Below, in pieces: positions 14,981 through 22,605 of a stretch of 50,489 nucleotides of DNA. The first letter of the stretch is position 1. Every line of letters begins with the position of its first letter. Location: positions 1 through 50,489 of IMG/VR virus record IMGVR_UViG_3300000101_000024. One strand, given 5' to 3'. The notes under the pieces were generated by a model that did not search any database, had not been told where the DNA came from, and worked only from the letters and a program-made list of their open reading frames with translations. The DNA is from a virus. The position numbers and the translations under genes are program-made.

Positions 14981-17417
14981 TTATAATCTCCTGTTGAATT
15001 TTTATTGCGTTTTTCTCTCGCTCAATCTGCAAATCAGCCTCCAGTTTAGCAATTTTTGCTTGGAGATCTGCTTCGAGTTTAACTTGTTGAATTTGAATGT
15101 TCTGTGCAGCTTTGGCTTGGTCAATCTGCATATCAGACTGAGCTTTGGCTTGGTCGACTTGAATTTCAGCCTGTGTTTTGGCTTGAAGTGCTTGTGCCTC
15201 TAATTCTGCCAACTGCTTGGCATAGTCCAAAGGATTCTGTTGACCTTGCTGTTGACCTTGTCTTAATGACTGAATTGCTTGCATCTGAGGTGCTTGCTGA
15301 ACGACTTGTGCAGCTCGTTGGCTGATTATCATGTCTGCCCTCGGATCAATATCCTCAAATTTAAAGTCTTTGTCTCTTAAATCAGGAACATCTGGTAGCG
15401 GAACAGCGATGCTGGATTGCATTCGGTTTCTGTAAAGCAACGCAACGTGCTCGGCAATGTGTGCGATCAAAACTGGCTGAAGTGCTTTTGCTCCTGGATT
15501 TCCTGCCAGACTCGGATCTTGTAAAAACTGCATGTGAACAGCGATGTGCGCGTCATGATCTTGCTCAGGAAAAGCACGGATTGGTTTGCCGTACATGACT
15601 GACATATTCTCATCAATCGGATCCAACCTAGGAGCTGTTTCTGGCTTTTTCAAAATCTCATCAATCCCAGGAATCCGGATCGCTTCGTACATACGTTTGT
15701 AAGCTTCGTACATATCATGCAACTGAGGTGCGGATTGTGCCATTTGCAGAATCGCTTGTGCTTGTGCAATTCTTTGTGCAGTGCTGAAAATGTTCGGGTC
15801 GCTGACTGGGACAATATCTATGCGTTCATTAAAGTCAGCAGCATAAACCGTTTCCGAAGCACCTGCGACTGCGAACTGAAACGAATCTGGCAAGTAAAGT
15901 TCGTTCAGCTTTGCGAGCATCTTGAACTCTTGACCTTGCGAGTAATGAAGTCGTTTGTGGATTGCGGAGAATGATTTTGATCCCTGCTCAATCAGAGCAA
16001 CCGTTGAACCGACTGGTGCGTTCGGATTAACATCACCAACATTTAAATCTGCAGTGCTTGCAAACCGGCGACCAGCATCAACAATAAATCCGAGCAAATT
16101 AAATAAAGCACTGGATGGTTCTTTAAATGGGAGAGGCATGATTGCTTTGTTAACATCATCAACTGTCGAGTCCAGATCAACAAACTCTCCAGGATTTATG
16201 TCAATCTCACCACCACTCACTCTGCCTTTTAATTTAAAGCCACCTTGCATGTTTGAGAATGCAGCTGAATCCAAAAGTGCTCTCAGAGCTCCTGTTGCAG
16301 CCTTGCCCAAACCACCAATCAGGTGATAAAGTCCAAAGCCATAAAACCCAACTCCTGGCAAGAACTTATAACTCACAAACCAGTTCCTGCGGTCTTTGTC
16401 CTCGTCATCTTCGTACCAGTTTCTGCGTACAGAAACAACTTTCTGAGAGTCGTAGTCGATTGTGATAACATAAGGAAATGCGACAACATCACTCTCGTCG
16501 TCCTCGTCATCATCTTCTGAGATCCCATCAATACCAGAGAATGTTTCATAAACGTGCATCTCAAGCAATGTCATCACTTCATCTTGGGAATCGTCTTGGT
16601 AAGGATTAACACCTTCAATGTCTTCAGTTGTGGAGCCTGAGGGATCAACATCACCACCTGAATATTCAATAGACTTATACCAACCCGACTCAACGTATTT
16701 GTTGAAGTCGTTGCGCGGCATTCTTATCACCTGTGAATAACGTGGCGAAGTGTAAAGGTCTTTGCTCTCAGGAGCAACAACAAAATCTTCTGCGTTAACA
16801 AATTGAGAACATTGGCGATCGAGATTCGGATCCCACCAAACTTTCTTAAATGTCTGACCAACAAGTGGTAGCTGGAACAACATTTGATCGAGCTCAGGGA
16901 AATACTCCGGCATCTGCTGAGTGATCTGATAATTCATGAACTCACGAACTCTACGAGCTTGCTCTTCAGTTTCTTCGTTCGGTTCACCGATAATTGTCGT
17001 TTTAACAGGACCACCAGAAGGATACAACTCGGTTATGGCTCTTGCGTTAAACTGCGTTGCAGCTTCTGCGATCATAGGATGAACAACTGTGCTTAATCCT
17101 CTGCTTGCTCTTTCCTCTTCTGATTCTTCAAGACCACCGTCTGGGTCTAAAGTTTTAAGACCCTGTTTGTATCTTTGCTCCCACTGTGAGCGAGCAGACT
17201 TGTCTGATTCGTAATAACCAACAAGTTCTGAGGCTTTGCGGTCAAGTTGACGTTGGTCAATAACCTCTGCCAAGTTTTGATCAAAAACAGTTTGCTCTTC
17301 TGGAGTCTCGTCCAAAGCAGGATCTCCGATAAGAACATCACCGTCTGGTAAATTTTCAATTTGAAGCTCGTCTGGTGGTGCACCTTCTGCGAAGGGAATT
17401 ACTTTTTCTTCAGCCAT
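14964..17417 (-). CDS. Portal protein
   Basis: This 817-residue protein has the architecture of podovirus portals: acidic N-terminus, then the clip/stem/wing region with GLSTVVHPMIAEAATQFNAR (about 103-122), FVVAPESKDLYTSPRYSQ and GFYGFGLYHLIGGLGKAATG. The C-terminal ~120 residues are a long Gln/Ala-rich coiled coil with repeated KAQ/DQAK units (AEIQVDQAKAQSDMQIDQAK). The size is close to P22-type portals. It follows the terminase large subunit by an overlapping start (8 bases). It forms the dodecameric packaging and ejection channel. Confident from length, order and motifs. Confidence 0.85.
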   Translation of the reverse strand: MAEEKVIPFAEGAPPDELQIENLPDGDVLIGDPALDETPEEQTVFDQNLAEVIDQRQLDRKASELVGYYESDKSARSQWEQRYKQGLKTLDPDGGLEESEEERASRGLSTVVHPMIAEAATQFNARAITELYPSGGPVKTTIIGEPNEETEEQARRVREFMNYQITQQMPEYFPELDQMLFQLPLVGQTFKKVWWDPNLDRQCSQFVNAEDFVVAPESKDLYTSPRYSQVIRMPRNDFNKYVESGWYKSIEYSGGDVDPSGSTTEDIEGVNPYQDDSQDEVMTLLEMHVYETFSGIDGISEDDDEDDESDVVAFPYVITIDYDSQKVVSVRRNWYEDDEDKDRRNWFVSYKFLPGVGFYGFGLYHLIGGLGKAATGALRALLDSAAFSNMQGGFKLKGRVSGGEIDINPGEFVDLDSTVDDVNKAIMPLPFKEPSSALFNLLGFIVDAGRRFASTADLNVGDVNPNAPVGSTVALIEQGSKSFSAIHKRLHYSQGQEFKMLAKLNELYLPDSFQFAVAGASETVYAADFNERIDIVPVSDPNIFSTAQRIAQAQAILQMAQSAPQLHDMYEAYKRMYEAIRIPGIDEILKKPETAPRLDPIDENMSVMYGKPIRAFPEQDHDAHIAVHMQFLQDPSLAGNPGAKALQPVLIAHIAEHVALLYRNRMQSSIAVPLPDVPDLRDKDFKFEDIDPRADMIISQRAAQVVQQAPQMQAIQSLRQGQQQGQQNPLDYAKQLAELEAQALQAKTQAEIQVDQAKAQSDMQIDQAKAAQNIQIQQVKLEADLQAKIAKLEADLQIEREKNAIKIQQEIINGRNN

Positions 17418-18924
17418 ACATTGTTACCCTCTTTCTGGGTGATTCATAACTGTCGTCATCATAATCTTCCGAATGAGTGACGAACCAACCTTTGCGCAGT
17501 CTTAACCATGCTTGCGTGCAAGTATCAACTATATCGTCATTTTCCGTTGCTGGAAAGGCTGCACAAGTGTCAATTAAATCTTTCGCCCAATTTTTATCTG
17601 ATGGATAGTAAATTCTGCCGTCTTCCAGCAAAGCTGAACTGGCATGTGCTCGTGCTTCTTTGTCGCGGTCTGGTGAGTATTCAATCACCGGAACACCTGC
17701 AACCCTCAAGTCCTGTATCAGACTTTGGCCAGATGCCTTTTTTTCTATAAGCACCGCGTCTGGTTCATACGAATTATACGCCTCTTGAGCAATCCTCCTC
17801 AACTCCGGATAAGTAACTCTGTCATACCACATCTCCAGAACCATCGCGTTCATTTGTCCGTTGCGTCGGAAAACACCCCATGTTGTGCGTGCAGAGTAAG
17901 AACTTTTTTCTTTTGTGCTAAAAGCAGTATCCCAAGATTGTATGACATATTCAATTTCCGGTAACTTTTGTCGCTCCCATGGCACCCACCATTCAGCTTT
18001 TAATATGCCGCCACCTTTTGGCATTGGGCGTTGCTGTAACTGACCAGCAGAAGCATAAGTTCCCAAAGACCTTTCGAGCTGAGAAAGTGTAACTTCATCA
18101 ATCCTCGCTGGCCAAAGCAACTCACCTTCCTCAGTCCTCGGGTCTGTGAAGCCAAGCGAAGAATGAGTATGAGTCGGGTGTCCAATCTCATAACGTGCAG
18201 GAAGGCAAAGGTGATCCCAGTCTTGACCGAGCTCGTTTGCAAGTATGTGCCCAGTAAGGTCTTGCTCATGAACTCTCTGCATTATGATTATGAAAGCACC
18301 TGTCTTCGGATCATTGAGTCGGGATTGCATTGCTTGGTCCCACCAATCCAAAACTCCCTGCCGGACAGTTGAAGACTCTGCTTCCCGAACATTGTGAGGG
18401 TCGTCAATCACAATTATATCTCCACCCTCTCCTGTCAATGCCCCATCCACAGAAGTTGCAATTCTTTGCCCTGTTCTGTTGTTCTCAAAACGTTGCTTTT
18501 GGTTTTGGTCTCCGGTTAATTCAAAAGTATCTCCGAAGTGATCCCGATACCAAGATGAATCAATCAATCTCCTGCATTTAACTGAATCTCGGATGGAAAG
18601 AGAGCTCGCGTAAGATGCAAACAAAAAACGTTTTTCGGGTTGGATGGTCCATGTCCATGCTGGCAAAGCCACTGCCACCGATATCGACTTCATGTGCCGA
18701 GGTGGGATGTTGATAATCAGTCTCCGGATTTTACCTTCAACAACAGCCTGCAAATGTTCGCTGATTGCGTCTATGTGCCAGTTGTCGTTAAACTCACGTC
18801 CTGGCTCAATCGTTCCCCAAGACTTCTTGGTAAATTCCTTCAACGATCTCCTCATCTTCTCCGCTCTCACTTCCTTCAATGACAGCGTGTTCAAGAACTC
18901 GTTCAATTGTGTTGAGGTCGTCAT
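17410..18924 (-). CDS. terL: Terminase large subunit
   Basis: This is a 504-residue packaging ATPase and nuclease. The variant Walker A is NIPPRHMKS (72-80); Walker B is IIVIDDPH (170-177); the coupling motif is IIIMQRVHEQDL (213-224). The nuclease acidic residues lie in QSWDTAF (329-335), VLIEKKASG and NDDIVDTCTQAW near the C-terminus. The first ATG (18924) has a poor ribosome-binding site and overlaps the small-subunit gene by 119 bases. The ATG at 18855 (MRRSLKEF) is preceded by CGGAGAAG and is a likelier start, since family members usually begin there. It drives DNA into the prohead through the portal encoded next. Confidence 0.92.
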   Translation of the reverse strand: MTTSTQLNEFLNTLSLKEVRAEKMRRSLKEFTKKSWGTIEPGREFNDNWHIDAISEHLQAVVEGKIRRLIINIPPRHMKSISVAVALPAWTWTIQPEKRFLFASYASSLSIRDSVKCRRLIDSSWYRDHFGDTFELTGDQNQKQRFENNRTGQRIATSVDGALTGEGGDIIVIDDPHNVREAESSTVRQGVLDWWDQAMQSRLNDPKTGAFIIIMQRVHEQDLTGHILANELGQDWDHLCLPARYEIGHPTHTHSSLGFTDPRTEEGELLWPARIDEVTLSQLERSLGTYASAGQLQQRPMPKGGGILKAEWWVPWERQKLPEIEYVIQSWDTAFSTKEKSSYSARTTWGVFRRNGQMNAMVLEMWYDRVTYPELRRIAQEAYNSYEPDAVLIEKKASGQSLIQDLRVAGVPVIEYSPDRDKEARAHASSALLEDGRIYYPSDKNWAKDLIDTCAAFPATENDDIVDTCTQAWLRLRKGWFVTHSEDYDDDSYESPRKRVTMYG

Positions 18925-19372
18925 TTGTTATCCGGTTAATGTCTAAAACTCTTGTTTGCTCTACTTGTGCTTTTATTTCTACAGCTTTTAAATCTGGCAC
19001 GCATTTGCCCAACAGAGTCTTTGCCGCCAGAACTCTCAGCTCTGGGTCTGCGGAAATTTTACCAGACTTTGTTGCAATGCCTTCTGCGTCTTTTGTATAA
19101 ACTGGGAACATTTCTTTGCCTTGCATAACCGACGCAAGGAATCCCACCGGATCAGCCTGACCCATGATCCAATTAATCGTTGTGTGATGGTTCCATTTGT
19201 AGCGTTTGCGTCTTGCTGGCTTTTGAACGTCCATGGGCTCAACCGATTGGAATCTTCCTTCCCAAGTCTCCGGATTAACAGGACGACCATCTTTCACCGG
19301 ACGTTGCACAATTGTTTGTTCTTTTTTTTGCTTTGGCGGTCTGCCAATTCGTTTTTTGTTCTCTGTCGGCAT
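18806..19372 (-). CDS. terS: Probable terminase small subunit
   Basis: This 188-residue protein starts at ATG 19372 (PTENKKRIGRPPKQKKEQ), with an alternative in-frame TTG at 19408. An AT-hook-like GRPPK element sits in the basic N-terminus, and the middle (WIMGQADPVGFLASVMQGKE, then DPELRVLAAKTLLGKCVPDL) is helical. The C-terminus is acidic (EGSESGEDEEIVEGIYQEVL). The gene lies directly upstream of terL and is the first gene of the late operon, as for small terminases. The 'GFLASVM' and 'LRVLAAKTLLGKCVPDLKAV' segments recall the small subunits of marine podoviruses from memory. It would recognise the packaging site. Confidence 0.7.
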   Translation of the reverse strand: MPTENKKRIGRPPKQKKEQTIVQRPVKDGRPVNPETWEGRFQSVEPMDVQKPARRKRYKWNHHTTINWIMGQADPVGFLASVMQGKEMFPVYTKDAEGIATKSGKISADPELRVLAAKTLLGKCVPDLKAVEIKAQVEQTRVLDINRITNDDLNTIERVLEHAVIEGSESGEDEEIVEGIYQEVLGND

Positions 19373-19427
19373 ATTTTTACGTTGCGAACCTTTCTGTTCA
19401 GTGGTCAACTGTTTTAAAACTGGAGTT

Positions 19428-19433
19428 ATTATG
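19428..19433 (-). promoter_or_regulatory. Possible weak -10 box of the late operon
   Basis: On the minus strand CATAAT followed by AAC occurs at 19433-19428, matching the ATAATAAC end of the other promoters here. It lies 55 bases upstream of the ATG at 19372, with an AGAAAGG site in between. No convincing -35 box exists: the position 17 bp away falls in the T-run of the preceding terminator. Activity may need a phage activator, or the late operon may be read by another route. Confidence 0.35.
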
Positions 19434-19448
19434 TCTTATTTTTAAAAA

Positions 19449-19476
19449 TAAAAAAAGCCCAGCATTTCAGCTGGGC
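19449..19476 (-). terminator. Intrinsic terminator of the small-gene unit
   Basis: GCCCAGC (19457-19463) pairs with GCTGGGC (19470-19476) around a 6-base loop. Read on the minus strand, the stem is followed by seven T (19456-19450), then an A. It lies 20 bases after the stop of the last small gene (19496) and before the late operon, so it separates the early-type small genes from the terminase genes. Confidence 0.9.
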
Positions 19477-19495
19477 AGAAGGAAGTAAGATTTAA

Positions 19496-19684
19496 TTATA
19501 TCTCAGGACGCCACCTCCCAGTTTTTATTTCATTATCTGAGAAAACACACTCACCAGTTATCCAAGTCCCATCAGCCAAGTATATCGCTTCACCACAACC
19601 AACAGCCCACTCAACCAAGACAACTGCAAAAAATAACGCCACAACCAAAAACAATCCAAAATTAATTAATGCTCGTATTATCAT
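19496..19684 (-). CDS. Small membrane protein
   Basis: This 62-residue protein has a single N-terminal membrane helix (ALINFGLFLVVALFFAVVLV, residues 5-24) and a short C-terminal part (GCGEAIYLADGTWITGECVF) with two Cys. The N-terminus is MIIR, so the C-terminal domain could lie outside the cytoplasm. It is the last gene of a four-gene unit with an early-type promoter. A host-envelope or superinfection-related role is conceivable but not shown. Confidence 0.65.
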   Translation of the reverse strand: MIIRALINFGLFLVVALFFAVVLVEWAVGCGEAIYLADGTWITGECVFSDNEIKTGRWRPEI

Positions 19685-19706
19685 TTTAATATTCTCCTTG
19701 TTGTTA

Positions 19707-19889
19707 TTAGAAAGAGGACAACCAGCCCTCTTGATTTTCCCATTTTATAAAGTCAGCTTTTGCAGCGCTAAGTGCATCATTTTCAGACATCTCACAATTT
19801 TCTTCTAGACTAATCGCCCAAGTTTTAATCCAATTTTTTTCAAAGATTTTCTGCTGTTTCTCAGTCATGTTTGGATATAAGGTTTCCAT
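19707..19889 (-). CDS. Small helical protein, function unknown
   Basis: This 60-residue acidic helical protein (TEKQQKIFEKNWIKTWAISL to ENQEGWLSSF) has conserved-looking Trp residues. Its ribosome-binding site (AGAGGAGAATATTAAA then ATG) lies within the end of the preceding gene. No known family was recognised. It probably acts early, by operon membership. Confidence 0.55.
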   Translation of the reverse strand: METLYPNMTEKQQKIFEKNWIKTWAISLEENCEMSENDALSAAKADFIKWENQEGWLSSF

Positions 19890-19890
19890 T

Positions 19891-20019
19891 TTAATATTCT
19901 CCTCTTGAGATCATTTTTCTATCAAACTGTCTTTGCTTCTTGTTGCCTCTTTTTTTAAGAGCTTTCTCCCAGCCTCTGCTGATGGAATGAACTTTTGATT
20001 TTTTATCTTTAACTTTCAT
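19891..20019 (-). CDS. Tiny basic protein
   Basis: This 42-residue Lys/Arg-rich protein (KVKDKKSKVHSISRGWEKAL to RKMISRGEY) is encoded with a very strong ribosome-binding site (AGAGGAGGCTTAAT then ATG). It fits tightly between its neighbours, with a one-base gap to each. Basic charge suggests RNA or DNA binding. It is below usual gene-finder length limits. Function unknown. Confidence 0.6.
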   Translation of the reverse strand: MKVKDKKSKVHSISRGWEKALKKRGNKKQRQFDRKMISRGEY

Positions 20020-20020
20020 A

Positions 20021-20353
20021 TTAAGCCTCCTCTGTTTCCAAAAGTGTTATTGTGCCGTCCTTCCAATGAAATCCCACACCATCAAAATCAACCTCGGAGA
20101 ATCCGCAAGAGTCAACTCGGAAGAATCCTTTTCCGGTTTGAATTAAATCACCAACAGAAGTCGAACGGCAACCCTCACCAGAGAAATGATTCGTGATGTT
20201 GTCGCTCTCGTACCAACCACGATCAATGTTTTGGGTCATTGCGTAAGCGTCATTGAGTGCAACGTCATTGTTAAGAGTTGGAACATCCACAGTTGCAACA
20301 AGCTCAAATTTTTCTTGTCTGTCGTGTTTTTGATAAACGTTAACTAATGTCAT
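20021..20353 (-). CDS. Hypothetical early protein
   Basis: This 110-residue beta-rich protein (TLVNVYQKHDRQEKFELVAT, ending DGTITLLETEEA) is the first gene of the minus-strand small-gene unit. It has a perfect leader: promoter, 5' hairpin and AGAAAGGAAACAAA ribosome-binding site as in the plus-strand early genes. It contains two Cys (EGCRSTSV and DSCGFSEVDF). Not recognised. The expression signals point to early synthesis. Confidence 0.6.
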   Translation of the reverse strand: MTLVNVYQKHDRQEKFELVATVDVPTLNNDVALNDAYAMTQNIDRGWYESDNITNHFSGEGCRSTSVGDLIQTGKGFFRVDSCGFSEVDFDGVGFHWKDGTITLLETEEA

Positions 20354-20374
20354 TTTGTTTCCTTTCTCAGTTTC

Positions 20375-20426
20375 GGGAACTATTTCCCAATGCAGTTATT
20401 ATCCCTCTTTTTGGCAGTTAAGGCAA
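20375..20426 (-). promoter_or_regulatory. Sigma-70-type promoter with 5'-terminal hairpin (minus strand)
   Basis: Read on the minus strand, TTGCCT (20426-20421), exactly 17 bases, GATAAT (20403-20398), then a GGGAA/TTCCC stem (20388-20384 with 20379-20375) starting about 10 bases after the -10 box. AGAAAGGAAACAAA then ATG follow. This is the same module as on the plus strand. Confidence 0.85.
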
Positions 20427-20604
20427 CAACTTTCGAACTTTTCTTTCTGTGTTAAATCAACTGCTTACAATAAAACGAAACCAAACACTGGGTAACGTTT
20501 CTGTTTAGGTTTTACTTTGGATTCGTCTTTAAGTATTTGATTGCATTAAACAAAACAACCAAACGAAGCCAGAAACCACAAATTCTCTGAAATTTTAATT
20601 TATT

Positions 20605-20633
20605 TTTTTGTTGTGATTTCTCTCCCTTATAAT
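20605..20633 (+). promoter_or_regulatory. Probable promoter of the replication operon
   Basis: TATAAT (20628-20633) followed by AAC matches the -10 end of the other modules. At the 17-bp position the -35 box is only TTTTTG (20605-20610), so it is weaker in the -35 element. The upstream stretch is AT-rich. The first gene starts at 20777. Confidence 0.55.
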
Positions 20634-20668
20634 AACATTCAATTTTTCAAGGACGGGTCCAAAAACAA

Positions 20669-20702
20669 CCGAAACCGCAAAGACTGGGTTCTTTGGTTTC
20701 GG
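20669..20702 (+). promoter_or_regulatory. Stable 12-bp leader hairpin
   Basis: CCGAAACC (20669-20676) plus AAAG (20679-20682) pairs with CTTT (20691-20694) plus GGTTTCGG (20695-20702), with a 2-base bulge (GC) and an 8-base loop. It lies in the 5' untranslated leader between the promoter and the GTG at 20777. It may act as an attenuator, RNA-stability element or protein-binding site. No T-run follows, so simple termination is unlikely. Confidence 0.7.
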
Positions 20703-20776
20703 GTGGTAAAGTTTTTGTTTCTTTTTGTTCCGCGTTCAGGCATAATAAATCTTCAACAAATGAGAAAGGACAGAAA

Positions 20777-21136
20777 GTGCCAAAAGTTTATGTAGTGAAT
20801 CGACCCACCCGAAACAAGTTCGGTTGGACACCTGATTTGTCCGATGCCACACGTTATGGTGCACTTGAGGTTGTGTTCGAACCAAACGACCAACCCCAGT
20901 TTGTGCCAGCCCCAAGCATCCGCAAAGCACGTGAGATTATGAAAGACTTCAGCTCGGAGGATTATCTCCTCTGGCCAGGAGGTGGGGATCCAATCGCGGT
21001 GATGATCTGTTGTATGATTGCCTCTGAAAAAGCCCCAACAGTGAGAGTGCTCCGATGGGAGCGCAACATGGAGGAAGGTGAGCGTGACAGGCGCAAAGGT
21101 TGGTACATGCCTGTGGCTCTTGAACTCCGCAAATAA
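20777..21136 (+). CDS. First protein of the replication operon, function unknown
   Basis: This 119-residue protein starts at GTG 20777, directly after AGAAAGGACAGAAA, the ribosome-binding pattern of all early genes here. The frame is open further upstream, but without a start signal. It begins PKVYVVNRPTRNKFGWTPDL and contains GDPIAVMICCMIASE and a charged end. The 'VYVVNRP' opening and 'DYLLWPGGGDPIA' core look like a conserved phage family seen before primase or SSB genes in marine phages, from memory. Function not known. Confidence 0.7.
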   Translation: MPKVYVVNRPTRNKFGWTPDLSDATRYGALEVVFEPNDQPQFVPAPSIRKAREIMKDFSSEDYLLWPGGGDPIAVMICCMIASEKAPTVRVLRWERNMEEGERDRRKGWYMPVALELRK

Positions 21137-21148
21137 GAAAGGAAATAT

Positions 21149-21748
21149 ATGCAAGATGCAATAGATCTGCTCGCGGATGTAGCACCAGCATCCAATGAAG
21201 AAATAGGTGCGTTAGCGGAACTGGCTCAGAAGATGGTTTATCTTGAAAATGAGATAGAGCGTGACGAGGAGTCATTGAAGCAAAAAAAGCAGAATCTCAG
21301 AATGTTGGCAGAACGTGATATACCAGACATGATGCAAGAGCTCAATGTGAGGTCGTTTGAATTAACAGACGGCAGTGCAATCGAGATCAAGCCCATCATC
21401 CAAGCCTCAATCCCCTCGGCAGGTGCAATCGAACGTGCCAAAGAGGAAAGCGTGCGTGCGGAACTGGTAGTGCTGCAACAGCAGTGTTTTAATTGGTTGC
21501 GTGACAATGGTGGTGGCGACTTAATTAAAAGCGCAGTTGAGGTTAAGTTTGGGCGTGGCGAGGAGCAAGACTGTAAGAACTTCACAGAACAACTCCAAGG
21601 CAACAACCTGAACTACAAGCAAGCAACATCCGTGCATCCTCAAACTCTTAATGGTTTTATGAAAGAGCGCATTGAAGAGGGCAAGGACATACCGATGGAA
21701 CTTTTCCGCGTATTCACTGGCAGGCGTGCCAACATTAAAAAAAGGTAA
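21149..21748 (+). CDS. Coiled-coil early protein, possibly DNA-replication accessory
   Basis: This 199-residue protein has an N-terminal coiled coil (ELAQKMVYLENEIERDEESL and following, residues 25-55). A C-terminal domain has WLRDNGGGDLIKSAVEVKFG (about 114-133) and a typical end (IPMELFRVFTGRRANIKKR). The 'WLR-NGGGDLIK' and 'ELFRVFxGRRAxI' elements are conserved in a phage family that precedes single-strand-binding genes, to my memory. Role in replication or recombination is inferred from the neighbours. AGAAAGGAAATAT then ATG is its ribosome-binding site. Confidence 0.6.
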   Translation: MQDAIDLLADVAPASNEEIGALAELAQKMVYLENEIERDEESLKQKKQNLRMLAERDIPDMMQELNVRSFELTDGSAIEIKPIIQASIPSAGAIERAKEESVRAELVVLQQQCFNWLRDNGGGDLIKSAVEVKFGRGEEQDCKNFTEQLQGNNLNYKQATSVHPQTLNGFMKERIEEGKDIPMELFRVFTGRRANIKKR

Positions 21749-21754
21749 AACATT

Positions 21755-22552
21755 ATGGCTAAAAAAGAAGTAGCAAAAAAAGGTAGCACAGAGTTAGCAG
21801 CATTCGATGAATCAGTACTGCTCGCAGACGCTGGGTTGGGATTGGAGAATGTCACAAAAGACGATATCATGATTCCGCGCTTGAGTATCCTGCAAGCACT
21901 CAGCCCCCAAGTCAACAAGCGCGATGGTGCTTACATCGAAGGTGCCGAGCAAGGTTCAATTTTAAACAATGTGGCGGATGTTGTTGTGGACGGTGCAACA
22001 GGTATCACAGTCGTGCCGATCAGTTTCCGCAAAGCACATCTAGAGTGGAAAGCCGACAGAGGTGGGTTTGTTGCTGACCATGGTCCGAGCAGTGCATGCT
22101 TAACGGCTTGTGAGCGTGGATCACGTGGCGAGTACATTACCTCGGAAGGCAATGAGATTGTCCCAACCTCGGAGTTTTTTGTGTTTGTGATTAATGCAGA
22201 AGGTGAGTACTCTCCAGCTTCAATCAGCATGTCCAAGAGCCAAAGCAAAAAAGCTCGACAGTGGAATGCAATGATGCAAGGACTCACAATCCCAGTCCAA
22301 GACAAACGAGTTCCAGCAGCAGCTTTTTGGACTGCGTACCAACTCACAACTGTGCCGCAAGAAAATGATCAAGGTGCTTGGTTCGGGTGGTCGATTAAAA
22401 TGTTGCACGACGCAAACAGCGGAGGCATCATTCAGCAGCACCCAGCAGGGAAAGAGATTTACTTAGCAGCACGTGCTTTCATGCAACAAATCAAAGACGG
22501 TGAAGTGCAGGTGAAGCAAGAAGAATCAGAGGTAACTTCAGAAGACTTCTAA
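21755..22552 (+). CDS. Probable DNA-binding replication protein
   Basis: This 265-residue protein has an acidic C-terminus (KQEESEVTSEDF), a feature of single-stranded-DNA-binding proteins. Its body contains IMIPRLSILQALSPQVNKRD, GITVVPISFRKAHLEWKAD and ISMSKSQSKKARQWNAMMQG. 'PRLxILQALSPQ' openings are typical of a phage family associated with single-strand binding or annealing, from memory. It lies between the coiled-coil gene and the primase gene. Acidic-tail evidence and position support an SSB-like role; the OB fold is not proved. Confidence 0.5.
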   Translation: MAKKEVAKKGSTELAAFDESVLLADAGLGLENVTKDDIMIPRLSILQALSPQVNKRDGAYIEGAEQGSILNNVADVVVDGATGITVVPISFRKAHLEWKADRGGFVADHGPSSACLTACERGSRGEYITSEGNEIVPTSEFFVFVINAEGEYSPASISMSKSQSKKARQWNAMMQGLTIPVQDKRVPAAAFWTAYQLTTVPQENDQGAWFGWSIKMLHDANSGGIIQQHPAGKEIYLAARAFMQQIKDGEVQVKQEESEVTSEDF

Positions 22553-22560
22553 AAAAAAGA

Positions 22561-22578
22561 GGGGAGCTACGGCTCCCC
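22561..22578 (+). terminator. Hairpin with UACG tetraloop before the primase gene
   Basis: GGGGAGC (22561-22567) pairs with GCTCCCC (22572-22578) around TACG, a UNCG-type tetraloop closed by C-G, among the most stable RNA loops known. No plus-strand T-run follows. On the minus strand it is followed by TCTTTTTTTT, so it would act best as a terminator of antisense RNA. CTTTC/GAAAG just downstream (22581-22593) could also hide the AGAAAGG site. Confidence 0.7.
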
Positions 22579-22605
22579 GACTTTCTCAGAAAGGAAAGCT
22601 ACAGC

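Larger units (their letters stand above)
20354..20776. promoter_or_regulatory. Divergent control region between early units
   Basis: This is the only gene-free stretch longer than 300 bases. It holds the minus-strand promoter module (20375-20426), a central AT-rich section (about 20428-20604) with no long direct repeats visible, the TATAAT box for the plus strand (20628-20633) and a 12-bp hairpin (20669-20702) in the plus-strand leader. The central part contains several AAACGAAACC/GAAACC-like words on both strands. It could be an origin or operator region. No protein frame with a ribosome-binding site was seen. Confidence 0.7.

Noticed and set aside
19373-19408. TTG start of the terminase small subunit at 19408
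   Set aside because: No ribosome-binding site fits TTG 19408; ATG 19372 is preferred, although its AGAAAGG site is further away than normal, so the choice remains uncertain.
20693-20776. In-frame upstream extension of the first replication gene
   Set aside because: The early-type ribosome-binding site AGAAAGGACAGAAA directly precedes GTG 20777, and the upstream part overlaps the hairpin leader.
21238-21606. Minus-strand open frame over the coiled-coil replication gene
   Set aside because: Shadow of a well-coding plus-strand gene; no start signal and Ser/Leu/Cys-rich artefact composition.
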